Assembly: GCF_040581485.1 (NCBI RefSeq)
Contig: NC_090133.1
Location: 17,546,001-17,610,000 of the forward strand
DNA length: 64,000 bases
Direction of reading: 5' to 3'
DNA from: Linepithema humile
Taxonomy: Eukaryota; Arthropoda; Insecta; Hymenoptera; Formicidae
The translations under genes and the position numbers were made by a program. Below the pieces are notes generated by a model. It saw nothing but the letters and a program-made list of their open reading frames with translations. It was not told where the DNA came from and searched no databases. Positions 48,201 to 60,117 of the stretch are shown piece by piece; the stretch's first letter is position 1, and the number at the start of each line of letters is the position of its first letter.

Positions 48201-51200
48201 GCAATTAACGTATCTTATTTCGAGTCATTGGCAGATAGTTCTGGCAACATGAGAAGACTCACGTCAATATAGTAAACGCGAGTGTAATTCATTCATGTCG
48301 TGCAACGAATTGTGTTACACTATAAACGCTTTGTCACGTAGTTGCTACCTTGGGAGTAATGCCCGATTTATGTCAAAATAGACAGAGGAGATTGTGGTAA
48401 TTAAAATACAGCATATTTCAAATTTTTCGCGATCCCTTTTATCTATTTATTATTTTTGTTGCTATTATTATATCGACATTGGGAATAAAAATGAGTTTAA
48501 ATCTCTCTTTAACAATAATTCGATTGAAATGGTTCTTTCTTTGGAATATTTTGATTGAAAGTACGATTAATATGTTTGTGATTAATTGCTGTATTAATTA
48601 TCTCGGGATTTTATTGCAGAAATATAATTGCACGCAGACATAACGTGGACACTCGGCACAGATATTGTAAATAAGTGATCAGTGAAAGTGTGAACGATGC
48701 ACGTTTTAGACATGCGAGTCTTACGTGCCGGCATGCACGCATCTTCTGCAGTGCTTGACCGACTTACTTAATAAAAAATCCGCAGAACATGATAAAGCAC
48801 TCAAGTTCGTGCTGAAAACAATTAAATTTCCGTGCGATATTACACGCACAAAAGTAATCGTTAAAATGCCGCTCTCTCCATATTTTTTACTATTATAAAT
48901 AGATGCATAGACACTTCAAAACATCGCTTTGTTGCAGAAGCGTAGTCACTAATTAAATTTAAAAATTAATTTACTTTGTTGTACAAATCGTCAAAGGCGG
49001 AATTTAATTTGAATATTTGGATTTAAGACACAAGAAATTGTAAACATTTTAGATGACTAATAATTTCAAGTATTTTGTTCCTTAATGAAGATTGGGTAAA
49101 ATAGTTTTACATCTCAAAGATATGTTTGTGCTACTTGTTTCAAATTTTGTCCTAATAACATAAGGCGTTGCACGTGTTGTTATTTAGGATTTCGCATTAA
49201 CAAGAAAGTGATAAAAATATAGTCTTTAATTGCGTGCTCGTTTCACTCAACTATCGAGAGTGGTAACTCGCAATCTATACATACACTAACGTAAGCCTTG
49301 ATCGGACTTAAAGTTCACTCGGTATGTAGGTTACACAGGATCGAAATGAATTTGGGAAGGCTAATATTAGACTGAATACGGCCAAGTTCTCACGCGTGTA
49401 CCAAGCACAAGATGATATGACTCACCTGGTTCATGTACTATGAGCGTTCCGTTGCTTTCTTATCATTCCGCGATTAGCGCAAAACACCTTCACTGATAAA
49501 AAGAAATAATAAATCCTTTCATATCGTATTGCACGTTCAAGCGCTGAAGAAACGAAAAAAAAAAGAGGAAAAATGCAGAGACGCGGATGCGTCGCTCGAC
49601 GCTCGTTTCGCTCGCACGCTTTTCGGTGACGCGCCAACAAAATCGTGCGGTGGATTATGCCAACGATTACCGTCACGTATAACAGCACACGACGCGTCGT
49701 AATTGCGAAGAGAGGTGCATTCTATGCAGACGTACACCCACTCGCACTCGCTCACATACACACACGTCGCTGATTTAGCCCTTGGTAGTAAAGCTTGCAC
49801 AACAGTCGTGCACGCGATCGCGTTGAATTGAGGAGGAGGTTTGGATTGTCCGGAAGACGATGAATTAGCTCCCATCGTTGCGTATTAATCGACTGTCAGC
49901 GACTCGCCACGGACCAGTTGACGTTTGGTCATTGAGCGGATAACATCATCGCCGTTTTTTTTTTTTTTTTTCACCCGGCAAAGCATTTACGCCTTTCACA
50001 CACGCCCGTTCGCTCCTCGAGGCGCAACTTCTACCGTGCCGCTCGTGATAATCCGGATTGTAAACTTTCGTCAACGTGAGTGTGTCATTAGAAAGTGATC
50101 GAGAACCTTTCTAGTTCAGATTGATCTATTAAACACGCTGGGAAAACGTATTTATTATAATTTTTGGAACACTTTGTGCGTACGTAAGAAAATGTAATTC
50201 CATTTTGAAAAAGTGTATGTAGGATGTCCCAAAATTTACGAATGTCTTTTAATGATGGGATACACTTTTCTTTTAAATGGAAATACGTTTTTTTTTACAC
50301 AAAATGTAATTTTATGAATCTCACTCATAATTTTTTCTTTTTCAAATTTTTCTTGATTCAGTGATTAGAAACGATTTTCAGATTTTCTCAATCACAAGTT
50401 CTTGCAGTTTTTCGCAAGAGTTTTGCACAAGCTAGATCGAAGTACGCTCGTTATTCTAGCATTATCAGATACTGACGACAATAAAGGGAAACACCTCATC
50501 ATTGCCATTGTGAAATATATTCTAGTGCTATTATAATATCTATTTTGATATGATTTATAAATAAAAATTTAGAACAAAGTTCTGTCTATAATTTTATTCA
50601 TTGAATTATAAATATAATCATGAATAAAAAAATCTTAAATTATGGTAAAATTGTAAAATTGCACTTATACAAATTTGTTCTTAATTCCATGTTTACATTT
50701 TAGGGAGATAAATTTAAAGTACTGATACAAGAAAAAGATTTCTTGTAACCATAATCTAATTAAGTTTTATTTTTAAAATTACAATATGATTTGTTCTAAT
50801 CTGACTTGATTAACATCTATTGCAAACATTTACTAATGTATATTTAATATTACATTACAATCACATTAAATTTATCGCATATATGTATATAAACTGGAAA
50901 CGTTTTCCCAGACGTGTTTTAGTTTTGCATCCACGACTGATCCTTTTCACAATTTTATTACACATCTGTGTTATTGTCGGGTAATAAGAACACAAAATTA
51001 ATCACAGGGTATCGATGATTAGTTGATATTCCGCGAAAAATGTTGCTGAAGGATGCGAACAACGATGTCTCATCAACTACGAATTTTAGCAATTCGCGAC
51101 GGTGCATTCAGAATGAGTAAGTTATTCGTTATTCCTCCACTTTATTCGAAAAATTCATGAAAATATAAGAGAAAACTAATTAATAAAAATAAAATTATTG

Positions 51201-54200
51201 ATTTGGCTCTTTAGTATATTGTTTAATATAGTGAAATTAAATTAAGCTACTAGAGCCGGAACTAGTTGATATTGCTTTATTAAATTATATTAACTGATTA
51301 ACGCGAAGAAAAAATTTGATTGCTATACAAATCAAAATAAAAAGAATAAATGTCTAATACGAACTTGATATAAGGTGGGGTGACGTGAGTTCCAGGCAAG
51401 GTCAATATATACAAAATAGGGGAACGTTTATTTTGAATTATCATCAATCTAAATAACACAAAGTGGTTTAGTAGAGATATCAAAAAAGCTTTAAGAAAGC
51501 TTTTGAAGATTTTAGCAAGGCGTTATTACATTTATTACATTTACCACAATCTTAATTTGCTAAATTATTTCGTATTTTTCAGCTTAATAATGATATAAAA
51601 TAAGAATCTTATATATATCGACTTTCTGGTATTAATCAAAATATTCATGTCGCACGTTTATTTTACATTCGACTTGCATTAATTTTGACTTATCGTTACG
51701 ATATTCATTTTTAATTCTTTATCTTAGCGGTAAAGATTACTGATGAATGATTAACGAGTTGAGGAATGACGCGAGACACGATCGTGTCTTTTGATTTTAA
51801 AGTGTTATTTGCGATCAAGATTACGAAATAGGAAAATAAAGTATTTCGTAAAATGAGTTGGTTGTAAATTTGATTGCAATTAAAGTATCACCAAGAATCT
51901 GTTTCTTCGATTCGAAGATATATTTAAAAGTTGAACTGAGAACATGCATTAACTCAAAATACACAATTCCCAACATGAATGCCTTGAGCAACCATAAGCA
52001 GCATATATTCGTGACTTCACACACTGTTCAAGATAATTAATTTAAAAATACCGTATGTCGAGAACAATTACTGCGCTTTTACACGTGTGAGAATTTCCGC
52101 CGAAGCCTCTTTTGCGAGGGATATTTGACTTTCATAAGAAAAGTTTAATGCACTGAACAAACTTTATATTCAGCTAATTTTTTCATTTAATTACCATATA
52201 ATATGAACCATGTAATATGAATAAAATTAAAATTAATTTTCAAATAATAAGTTTAAATTCTTTGTGATTGAAAAATTAGATATGCTATGGGAGAAAAAGA
52301 GGAAAGACAGTCGTTTGTTACTCGATTATTAATGTTAAATTGATATATTTATATGATTTGTCTGACATGTGTCAAATCTACATAATTTATTAACTTAAAT
52401 GTTAATATAGCCAAATGAGTGCTTCGAGAAGCAGCATGGTATCAGAGCGAAGAATTACTAATTCTGATATTATGACATTACCGACAATATCATTTCTGTA
52501 TCAACAGGAAGATTTTGAGGAGAATTTCGCCGCTATGCCGCGAAAAATCGTCGCTAATAGGTTCCGCCGAATTTTCCTTATTTATTTAAATCGTACATTT
52601 AAAAAATTTTAAATTATAATTACTGTAAATCTACATAATTTAATTTAGAATGCTTCTTAATTCATAATTTTTTTATAGAATCTTTGTCAATCGAAGTCTT
52701 CATCTGGAAAACATCAAATTCTATGGCTTCGACATGGATTACACATTAGCGGGTAATTATTTCAATAAATATATCTTTGAGAAAAAAGAAATATAAAACA
52801 AGCAAAATTATGTTATACTGTTAACATTTTAGAATACAAATCGCCCCAATATGAGCAGTTGGGCTTCAATTTGCTTAAGGATCGTTTAGTATCTTTGGGT
52901 TATCCGCAAGAAATCAAGGCTTTCGAATATGATCCCAGTTTTCCCGTTCGTGGATTATGGTTTGATACCTTATATGGAAATCTCTTGAAGGTGGATGCTT
53001 ACGGGAATATCTTAGTTTGTGTTCATGGCTTTGAATTCTTGAAACAGTAAGAGATGAAAATATTACATTCCTCTTTTACAGTTTATTTTTTTTATTCTTC
53101 TTTCTATTCTTCTTGATCTGTTCCCATTACAGTTCTCAGGTCTATGAGCTTTACCCAAACAAGTTTCTACAATTAGATGAGTCTAGAGTTTATGTGCTCA
53201 ATACTTTGTTCAACTTGCCGGAAACCTATCTGCTGGCGTGTCTAATAGATTTTTTCACTAACTCGCCGCAATTCACCAGAGAAAAGACCGGAGTGAAAGA
53301 AGGTGAGCTCACTATGAGCTTCAGAAGTATATTTCAGGATGTCAGAAGCGCGGTAGATTGGATACACCTTCACGGTGATCTGAAAACGAAGACTATTGAG
53401 AACTTAGACGAATACGTAAAGAAGGACGAGAGGTTGCCTATGTTTCTTACGAGAATCCGAGAGAGCGGAGCAAAAGTGTTTTTATTAACTAACAGTGATT
53501 ACGTTTTCACGGACAAAATTATGACTTATTTGTTCGATTTTCCACACGGTGCACGGGTATGTTTTCTCTTATTTACTGTTACATTCTTAAAATTAATTGC
53601 TTCAAACAAATTGACGAGTTTATTATACTTGGAAATTAGTACTTTGATGGGTCAATCGATTATTGAACTTTGTAAATTTTTAATAGTAATAAAACTTATA
53701 ATTATCTAACTATATGATAAATAATTAGACTAATTTAGATTAGGATTAGATTTATGTTTATATAAAATTGTTACAGAGCTTAAAAGATTATTTTTTCAAT
53801 AAATTGTCAAGATTTCTTACAGTTATGAAACATGTTTTATATTACACACAAAGTATGAATATAAATTTTCTGTTATCTGTATTTTAGCCTGATGAACCAC
53901 ACAGAAATTGGAAAACTTATTTTGACACAATTGTAGTAGATGCTAGAAAACCTTTATTTTTTGGAGAAGGAACCATTTTACGACAAGTAGATACGAAGAC
54001 AGGCGCTTTAAAACTCGGCACTCACAAAGGACCGCTTCACACAGGTAATGCAACAAAAAAATATCGATATCGATAAACCTGATTTATAAAAAAATTTTTA
54101 TGATTACAAATAAAATTGTACTAAGTAATTATTGCTTTGTTTAAAGGTGAAGTGTATTCAGGAGGCTCGTGTGATGTCTTTACGGAATTAATTGGCGCCA

Positions 54201-55224
54201 AAGGAAAAGACGTATTATACGTCGGTGATCACATATTTGGTGATATTTTAAAGAGCAAGAAGATAAGAGGCTGGAGAACATTTTTAATAGTCCCCGAATT
54301 GGTGCAAGAGTTACACGTTTGGACTGACAAGTGTCAATTGTTTGCCGAATTACAAAGTCTGGATGTCATGCTTGGAGAAATGTATAAGTAAGTAGCATGG
54401 ATCAGTAATAAAAACATCATTCATCATCAGCAAGCAAGTATATAATTATTTGTATTTGTATATTTTTCATATTTATTGATGCCATATCATTTACTTCATT
54501 TAGAAATTTAGACAGTAGTACAAAGGAAAAGCCAGATATCTCTAAATTGCGCACCTCCATAAGGGATGTTACACACAAAATGGACTTGGCTTACGGTATG
54601 ATGGGTTCCCTGTTTCGCAGCGGAAGTAGACAAACGTTTTTCAGCAGTCAAGTCGTGAGGTATGCCGATTTGTACGCGGCGACTTTCTTGAATCTGATTT
54701 ATTATCCCTTTTCGTACATGTTCAGAGCACCTGCCATGCTGGTAAGTCGTATGGTATATAAATCAGATATAATTAATATGTGAAACTATTATTAAAAGAA
54801 CTGTGATATTTTTAGATGCCTCATGAAAGCACAGTAGCACACGAACAGAGGTTTGTTATGGAAACCCCAATGATAAGTCGTTCTAGGACGTTTAAATTAA
54901 CAGATGAGGAAGAAGAACATAATCGGCCTTCTTCTGTGAGTATTTATAACAATATCATTATAACAATATACTTGCTTTGGCAAGTAGCTAATATTAATTG
55001 ATTAATGCAGAAGTGTCTTAATGATGTATTTTTAAAATATAATTCTTTTTGTTTAGAAAAATTTGTATGTGGACCATTTTAATAATCAAATTCCACATGC
55101 AAGACCGGAAACGCCACGTAATGTCACGCATACACACGATGAGGACTGCAGCGACGAAGATAGCGATTCACAAAAGCAAGGCAATCAAGTAAGAGTATGT
55201 ACAAGAAATGCAAATTGCAACTGA
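42279..55224 (+). CDS. NT5C2: Cytosolic purine 5'-nucleotidase (HAD family)
   Basis: Main chain of exons: 42279-42385, 52679-52752, 52833-53046, 53133-53556, 53888-54044, 54147-54387, 54504-54741, 54816-54935, 55057-55224. This gives 580 residues (human 561), with a 10 kb first intron. The exon at 42279 is preceded by an acceptor (AAATTGCAG), so an untranslated exon lies upstream. HAD motif I is GFDMDYTLA, with the catalytic aspartates at D54 and D56 of this isoform. Other blocks are GNLLKVDAYGN, YVLNTLFNLPETYLLA, motif II LLTNSDY, ARKPLFFGEGT, motif IV GDHIFGDILKSKK, MMGSLFRSGSRQT and RYADLYAA. The C terminus has an acidic stretch (DEDCSDEDSDS), as in human. The enzyme dephosphorylates IMP and GMP in the cytosol and has phosphotransferase activity. 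Alternative 5' coding exons exist at 45212 and 52411. Confidence 0.95.
45212..45324 (+). CDS. NT5C2: Candidate alternative first coding exon of NT5C2
   Basis: Inside the large NT5C2 intron a GC-richer island carries an ATG at 45212 (MLGLNVGLTRNDRSEQDL). It opens 37 codons and ends with CACAG|GTAAAT at 45324, in phase 2. That is exactly the phase needed to join the common exon at 52679. The upstream promoter is unseen, and antisense frames also cross this island. Phase and donor fit are the only support. Confidence 0.4.
46924..47034 (+). repeat. Direct repeat copy 1 in NT5C2 intron
   Basis: The segment shares TTTTAAGGAGGATTTTATAGG, CATGA-ATCAAAAA, GGATTAAAACAT and AAAAGATATTTCTCTCGAAAA with 47951-48065, at about 85-90% identity. 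It has no coding potential and no terminal inverted repeat was noticed. Confidence 0.85.
47951..48065 (+). repeat. Direct repeat copy 2 in NT5C2 intron
   Basis: Same orientation as 46924-47034, offset by about 1.03 kb. It differs by scattered substitutions and small indels. It may be a dispersed repeat family or a local duplication. Confidence 0.85.
49540..50080 (+). promoter_or_regulatory. CpG-rich island; probable internal NT5C2 promoter
   Basis: A compact CpG-dense block interrupts the AT-rich NT5C2 intron. It contains a T-run at 49956-49971 and ends in a canonical plus-strand donor, CGTCAAC|GTGAGTGTG, at about 50077. This fits an untranslated first exon that would splice to the exon at 52411 with its own ATG. 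On the minus strand an ATG at 49875 starts MGANSSSSGQSKPPP, with only weak donors after it and no partner exon. Confidence 0.4.
52411..52560 (+). CDS. NT5C2: Alternative first / cassette exon of NT5C2
   Basis: An acceptor at 52409-52410 (AATATAG|CCAAATG) and a donor at 52561 (CTAATAG|GTTCCG) bound 150 bp, an exact multiple of three, with phase 2 at both ends. It can be included in frame after the exon at 42279, adding 50 residues. Alternatively it can supply its own ATG at 52415 (MSASRSSMVSERRITNSD) when transcription starts at the CpG island near 50 kb. It then joins the common exon at 52679. Confidence 0.65.
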
Positions 55225-56490
55225 AGTAATATTATTCTCAGTGTTGTTTTCCATCTCGTATAATTGATATAGACTGAAAGACGAGTGGAATGAAACATAA
55301 TACGTAGCAAGTAAAACATATTACTTAAGATATATTTGCGTCTCAAGGAGTTAATGTAGTATGTTAATGTAATATATGACGGTTCACACTGTATTAACAA
55401 TATTTAGTCTCAAAATGTGTACGGTTATTTATATTTTTTAAAAGATGTTAATATAATAATATGAAGATGAGATTTGGCAATATATTTATATTGATTCTGT
55501 GAATAATTTCTGAATATATATATATATATATATATTTAATACTTTTCTAGTTGGGAGACTTACATAATAATTAGCGCACAAATGCTCATATTATGCCCAA
55601 ATATTTAGGCGTTGAATTACTACACATACTAGACATTGTTAGTATTGTATATGTTGTATATTAACTTCACTTATTATTTAGGCTAAGTATTATATATGAA
55701 AAACGTTGATAGTAAAAAAACATCGATTAAACTTATTGTAAAATTTAATACTAGCCTGTTTTTTTAATATGTAGTATAAGTTTATTAACATTAAATGGAT
55801 GAAATCTAACAAATTCCAAATAAATGGTGCAATTTAGGCTAGTCTCTGTATAGCAAGAATATATTACATGATTATATTCTTTAAATTAATTAGTTTAATA
55901 TGTAGATAATCAAGTTTTTTAAGGTATAATTAATTCTGATTCAAGAAACATCATCAAATTATTGGATTTAAAAAAATGTTAGATAAGTCTTTACACCACA
56001 AGAGAATAAGACAATATTCAACTTTGTATACGAGACAAATGCTATAAGATATAGTAATAGAAAAAGATCAAATGTAGAACAGAATATTGATGATAGTGTG
56101 AGATTAACACACACCTTCACAGAATACTGAAAAAGAATACTGAAAAGTTTATTTCATTTTATGTAATTATAATACTAAAATTAAAAAATGTTCTCAAAAA
56201 TTCTGAAAATATTCACATATAATTCTCTCCTCTGCTCAGGTGATTTATTCATATTTCTTTACAGAAAAGTAGTGTAATTACTATATGTTAAAAATAATAT
56301 AAAATTGCAATCTGTACAAATATACATGTATTATACACGAATTAAAAAGTTGTCCTTATTGTATTACTTGAATTATATTGACTTTACAAATATAAGAAAT
56401 AAGATTATTCTTAACTCGATATTTATTTATAATAAAGTACAACATACATTTCACACACACATACACACATTATAACCATATAAATTGCAT
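55225..56490. other. 3' UTRs of the convergent genes NT5C2 and FRA10AC1
   Basis: AT-rich sequence between two converging stop codons. A plus-strand AATAAA at 55819-55824, about 600 bp after the NT5C2 stop, is a candidate poly(A) signal. A TA microsatellite lies at about 55514-55536. No coding frame of note is present. Confidence 0.5.
56422..56427 (-). terminator. Candidate poly(A) signal of FRA10AC1
   Basis: On the minus strand AATAAA lies at 56427-56422, 64 bases after the FRA10AC1 stop codon, within ATAAATAAATATC. Confidence 0.5.
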
Positions 56491-57945
56491 TCACATTAGT
56501 AAGTCTGCTAGGTATTCCTCAAATTCTTTTTCTCTCGATTTGTCCACATCTTCTATTGGTTTTTCTTTCCAGACATTTGATTGATCTGTATCGACACTCT
56601 CGGTAGTTTGTGTTTCAAGCGGATTAGAATCTGTTTCTGCTTTATTATCTGAATCTTGATTACTAGATGTAGCAGATATACCATCGTTGTTTTCGGAATT
56701 TGTACCCAAACGTTTTAAAGATTTTTTCCTTTTCACCTCGCGTTTTTGTGAACAATAATTAAGTTTTACTGAACATTCTGGGCAAAGTCCTTGATATATA
56801 TAAAAAAAACTTTTTTAATATAAAGCTCTCTTATAATATTTAACTGTTCTTAAACTGAATATGACATACTTAATTTTACTAAGGCGTTCTTCTTTTCACC
56901 ATGTTCTTCATAGCCAAAATTAAGTTCCCAAGATCGCAAGTTTTCTTTTTCCATACATGTTTTACTACCACATTCAAATTGTCCTTTCCCAGCTATTACT
57001 TCTTTTTCAGTTCTCCATCTCAGAGCAACCTACATGTCACACGAACTAGAATAAGTAATCTATCAAAATATTTTTTCTAATTCTAATAAAAATGTGATCA
57101 ATACAGTTGTTAAGAACAGAAAAATATATCATACCTTATTATATTTGTAATATGTGAGATCGCATATGCAATATTCCTTGAACAGTTTGTCATAGTATTT
57201 TTTAGCCAATTTTGCCCCCCATGTGTCTGGAGTATCATCTTGATCCCACAGGAATTTGTGATTCTCTCTGATGACATCATAATCAGTTTTGTCTCGAGAC
57301 CTTGAAGTTGATCAAAATGTCAAGTACTACTTGTTGCAAAGTTTACATAGCTACAATTTTTGCATGTTTTTATTTGATAACAAACCCATCACAAGAAAAT
57401 GTTATAAATATGCATTACAGCTGTATCTTCAAGAAATAACATTTATTTTTTTTAGTTGCATGCTGCTAAGTTTTTTGCAATGAAAATGATATAAATAGTG
57501 GAGTTAAAAAAAAGAGAAGAATGATAGAGAACCATATAAAAAAAGTTATACAAAGATAACATTCAACACTTATATAACTGACAGATATGTATAAATACTG
57601 TTTAATATAATATATTAAGTAAAGTAAAAAAACAATTTAATTACAGATGATATTGATAAGATAGTAGATGTAATCAGTCTGAAAAAATTACACGTGCAAC
57701 TTTAAAGGACTACAATTCAGAAAGGAAACATTCGTGTAAATATGTTCATGTCTAATGTGCAAATGCAATGTGTATTTTTCAATAATTTTGCGAAGCTCCC
57801 AACACACAAAATAATTTGTAAAATAAAAAATTTAATACGTGTCACGCTTCAATGATGATACAGATTGTCCATAAAGTGTCAAATAGTCGTTTATGAGCTT
57901 CTTGTGTCTGTCGTAAGCTGACAAATGTGCATATGCCGGAAACAT
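56491..57945 (-). CDS. FRA10AC1: FRA10AC1 homologue
   Basis: Four exons on the minus strand: 57945-57839, 57300-57135, 57029-56870, 56789-56491. They give 243 residues (human 315). The start ATG at 57945 opens MFPAYAHLSAYDRHKKLIND, which aligns with the human block MDAYQRHTKFVNDY, so the human N-terminal ~90 residues are missing or lie in an unrecognised exon. Conserved blocks then follow: DYDVIRENHKFLW, WGAKLAKKYYDKLFKEYCI, VALRWRTEKEVIAGKGQFEC, LRSWELNFGYEEHGEKKNAL and LCPECSVKLNY. Paired cysteines (GQFEC..KTC; CPEC) suggest a zinc-binding site. The C terminus is acidic and ends EFEEYLADLL, matching the human EFDEYFQDLF end. It is a nuclear protein reported as a spliceosome-associated factor. 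The terminal exon is rich in S, N, D and E. Confidence 0.92.
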
Positions 57946-58804
57946 TTCTGGTGTTAATTTTTGTATTTTCCACACAATTTGTAACCTTTCAGAATCAAAT
58001 CAGCTGATTCCACTTGTGTATTTATTTTTACTGGTCATACACACCACTTTATTTCCTTCTGGAGAATTTACATTGCAACCGATATTTGATCTGCCAGGTA
58101 TCGATATCCAATGGCATCGTGTATCTTCTAGAGAACAAAACTTCAATAACATGATGTTTTCAGTTTGAATAGTACAGCATTAGAAAAAGACGGATTGATA
58201 GTTGTTTTCTCTCTCATGTCCCAGCTGCTCCATTTGACTGACAATGAACGTTCCAAGATAGTATAAAGTGCACTGTAAACATTTACGTAGAATTGTCAAT
58301 CTATGATAATTTATGACTTCATTAATTGTTCAGTGAACATTCTTCATTCAAAAATTTTATATTTATTATTGCAATAATTGCAATATAATTGTATTTTATA
58401 AACGTATCTACTGTTTTCCAAATAAAAAAATAAAAAGAATAAATCTAATAATTATCTTACTATATATATAATCTATTTACTAAATTTTATATTATAAATA
58501 TAGTTCAGCAAATGTATGCAAATGTATGTGTAATATAAATTTATCCTTGTGTACTTGTAAATAAATATCAAGACAAGTAACACGTAACATATTTGCTTAA
58601 TTAGAATGCCAATGTATTAATTATATATAATAAATTTTTGGAATATAATTGTATAAATGTTATTGGTAAATATAGCTTCTAATAATTAAAACATGGATAA
58701 AGATTGCAGCTATAACAACATTCTTTTGTAAATTTGTTGTTATCCAATTTTACAATTATCCATGTTAACATAAATTACGATACTGTTTGTAATCGACATT
58801 GAAT
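57946..58804. promoter_or_regulatory. Divergent promoter region of FRA10AC1 and BIN3
   Basis: The start codons of FRA10AC1 (minus, 57945) and BIN3 (plus, 58805) face away from each other, 859 bp apart. The FRA10AC1-proximal half is less AT-rich than the rest. On the minus strand, an upstream frame starting at ATG 58153 (MLLKFCSLEDTRCHW) runs 50 codons to a TGA. It is in the same frame as FRA10AC1, whose ATG lies about 20 codons further. No TATA box is evident. Confidence 0.5.
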
Positions 58805-59987
58805 ATGACGTGGTAAGTAATTGAATTAATTTATACAAAATATGTTATACATTTTGGTATTGTCAGTACAAGTTAGATTGTAAGTTTACATAAGATATAT
58901 ATTATATGAGCAGGAATCCTTTAAAGAAGAACCACTTGACACAAAGACCAACTTCTGCATCTCCGCTCTTGTCCCATTCGGAAGATAAAGAATTAGATCA
59001 TGTTGTTCAAAGACTCATCTAGTATGTATTTTTGACAAAATCTGTTACTGTGTTACATATTTTTGATTATGTATCGTATGATGTAAATAATGTATACATA
59101 TTTTCTTGCAATTTGTAAATATACTTGAATGCATTAAATTTGATTCTCTTTTCACATAAATGACTTAATTTATATATGGTCATATTTATTTAAAAAAAGA
59201 TAAATTTAAAAACATTGTTTTGTTCCAAGTGTCGAAAGTGCAATAAGAAAATTAACCAAAGAGATGAAGAAATATATAGGGGCTTTGGAAAATTTGGATA
59301 AAGCTGATCAACGATTAAATATGAACCTAACCAGTTGTGGATTGGCACAGAATAATGATGAATATAGAAGAATAGTGGAAGAGTATTCTTCTGTTGCCAC
59401 ACAAGTAAGTTAATACATATGGCATTAATATTCTGTCTTAAAAATATATAATTGACATTGTGATTTTGAATTATTAGGTAGGGAAGAACATTCAAGACGT
59501 GACTAGCTTATGTCATAAAACGTTCATAGATCCTTTGAAAAAATTAAGAAATGAATTTGCTTCTATCGCTACTGCAATAACAAAGCGCGAGGAGTTAGTG
59601 ACTGCATGGAAATACTCGTACAATCGTGTAAAGAAGTTGCAAGAGAAGAAAGACAGAACTGCAAGTCATATCGCGAAATTAGAGAGAGAACGGAGAGCAG
59701 AGGAAGCAGCTGCTAAAGAATTGAAGATTATACACTCTCAGTTACTCACAGAATTACCAGCGTTTCTGGAAAAAAGACTGGAATACATTAATCCAAGCAT
59801 TCATGCTGTGATCATGATACAATTAAATTATTATGGGCATGCAACACAATTATATACACAATTGATGCCGACTCAATTTTCTGAATTCACATCAAGCACA
59901 ATAGTACCTGAAGAAGAATATCAACGAACTATAAGCGAAGAACTAAATAGATTAAAAGCACTAACTATAGTAAAAGACCACAAATAA
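58805..59987 (+). CDS. BIN3: Bridging integrator 3 homologue (N-BAR domain)
   Basis: Four exons: 58805-58812, 58914-59021, 59230-59404, 59478-59987. They give 266 residues (human BIN3 253). The first coding exon is only 8 bases (ATG ACG TG). It splices inside the tryptophan codon to give MTWNPLKKN, matching the MSWIPFK start of human BIN3, which supports this tiny exon. The rest is a helical BAR domain: VESAIRKLTKEMKKYIGALE, the positions before FIDPLKKL (human VIEPLKKF), a coiled-coil block KLQEKKDRT/AKLERERR, LLTELPAFLEKRLEYINPS and the end LNRLKALTIVKD (human LSELRALSIVADD). As in human BIN3 there is no SH3 domain. BAR dimers bind curved membranes; BIN3 is linked to Cdc42 and actin organisation. 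Confidence 0.92.
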
Positions 59988-60111
59988 CGTAATATAAAGC
60001 GTATATTTGAAAAATAATTTTCAGATAAAAATATATATTCGTTAAAAGCCTTTGTTGAAAATAACAATACCAAATAGATAGAAATAATAAGCATTGTTAT
60101 AAGAATGTTTT

Positions 60112-60117
60112 TTTATT
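60112..60117 (-). terminator. Candidate poly(A) signal of ASCC2
   Basis: The minus strand reads AATAAA at 60117-60112, 95 bases after the ASCC2 stop codon. This places the ASCC2 3' end in the 225 bp gap before the convergent BIN3 stop codon. Confidence 0.5.

Larger units (their letters stand above)
42386..52410 (+). other. Large first intron of NT5C2
   Basis: About 10 kb of mostly AT-rich intronic DNA between the first coding exon and the common exons. Structured parts are a GC-richer patch at 44.04-44.45 kb (contains CACGTGAGCTCACG), the candidate alternative exon at 45.21-45.32 kb, a direct repeat at 46.92/47.95 kb and a CpG island at 49.54-50.08 kb. No independent gene was recognised. Frames at 45.1-46.0 and 49.4-49.9 kb on the minus strand lack supporting homology. 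Confidence 0.6.

Noticed and set aside
57963..58153. In-frame TGA between an upstream ORF and FRA10AC1 as a possible selenocysteine codon
   Set aside because: The upstream segment does not resemble the FRA10AC1 family and no conserved redox motif surrounds the TGA. No SECIS element was recognised, and the host lineage may lack Sec. Kept only as a uORF observation.
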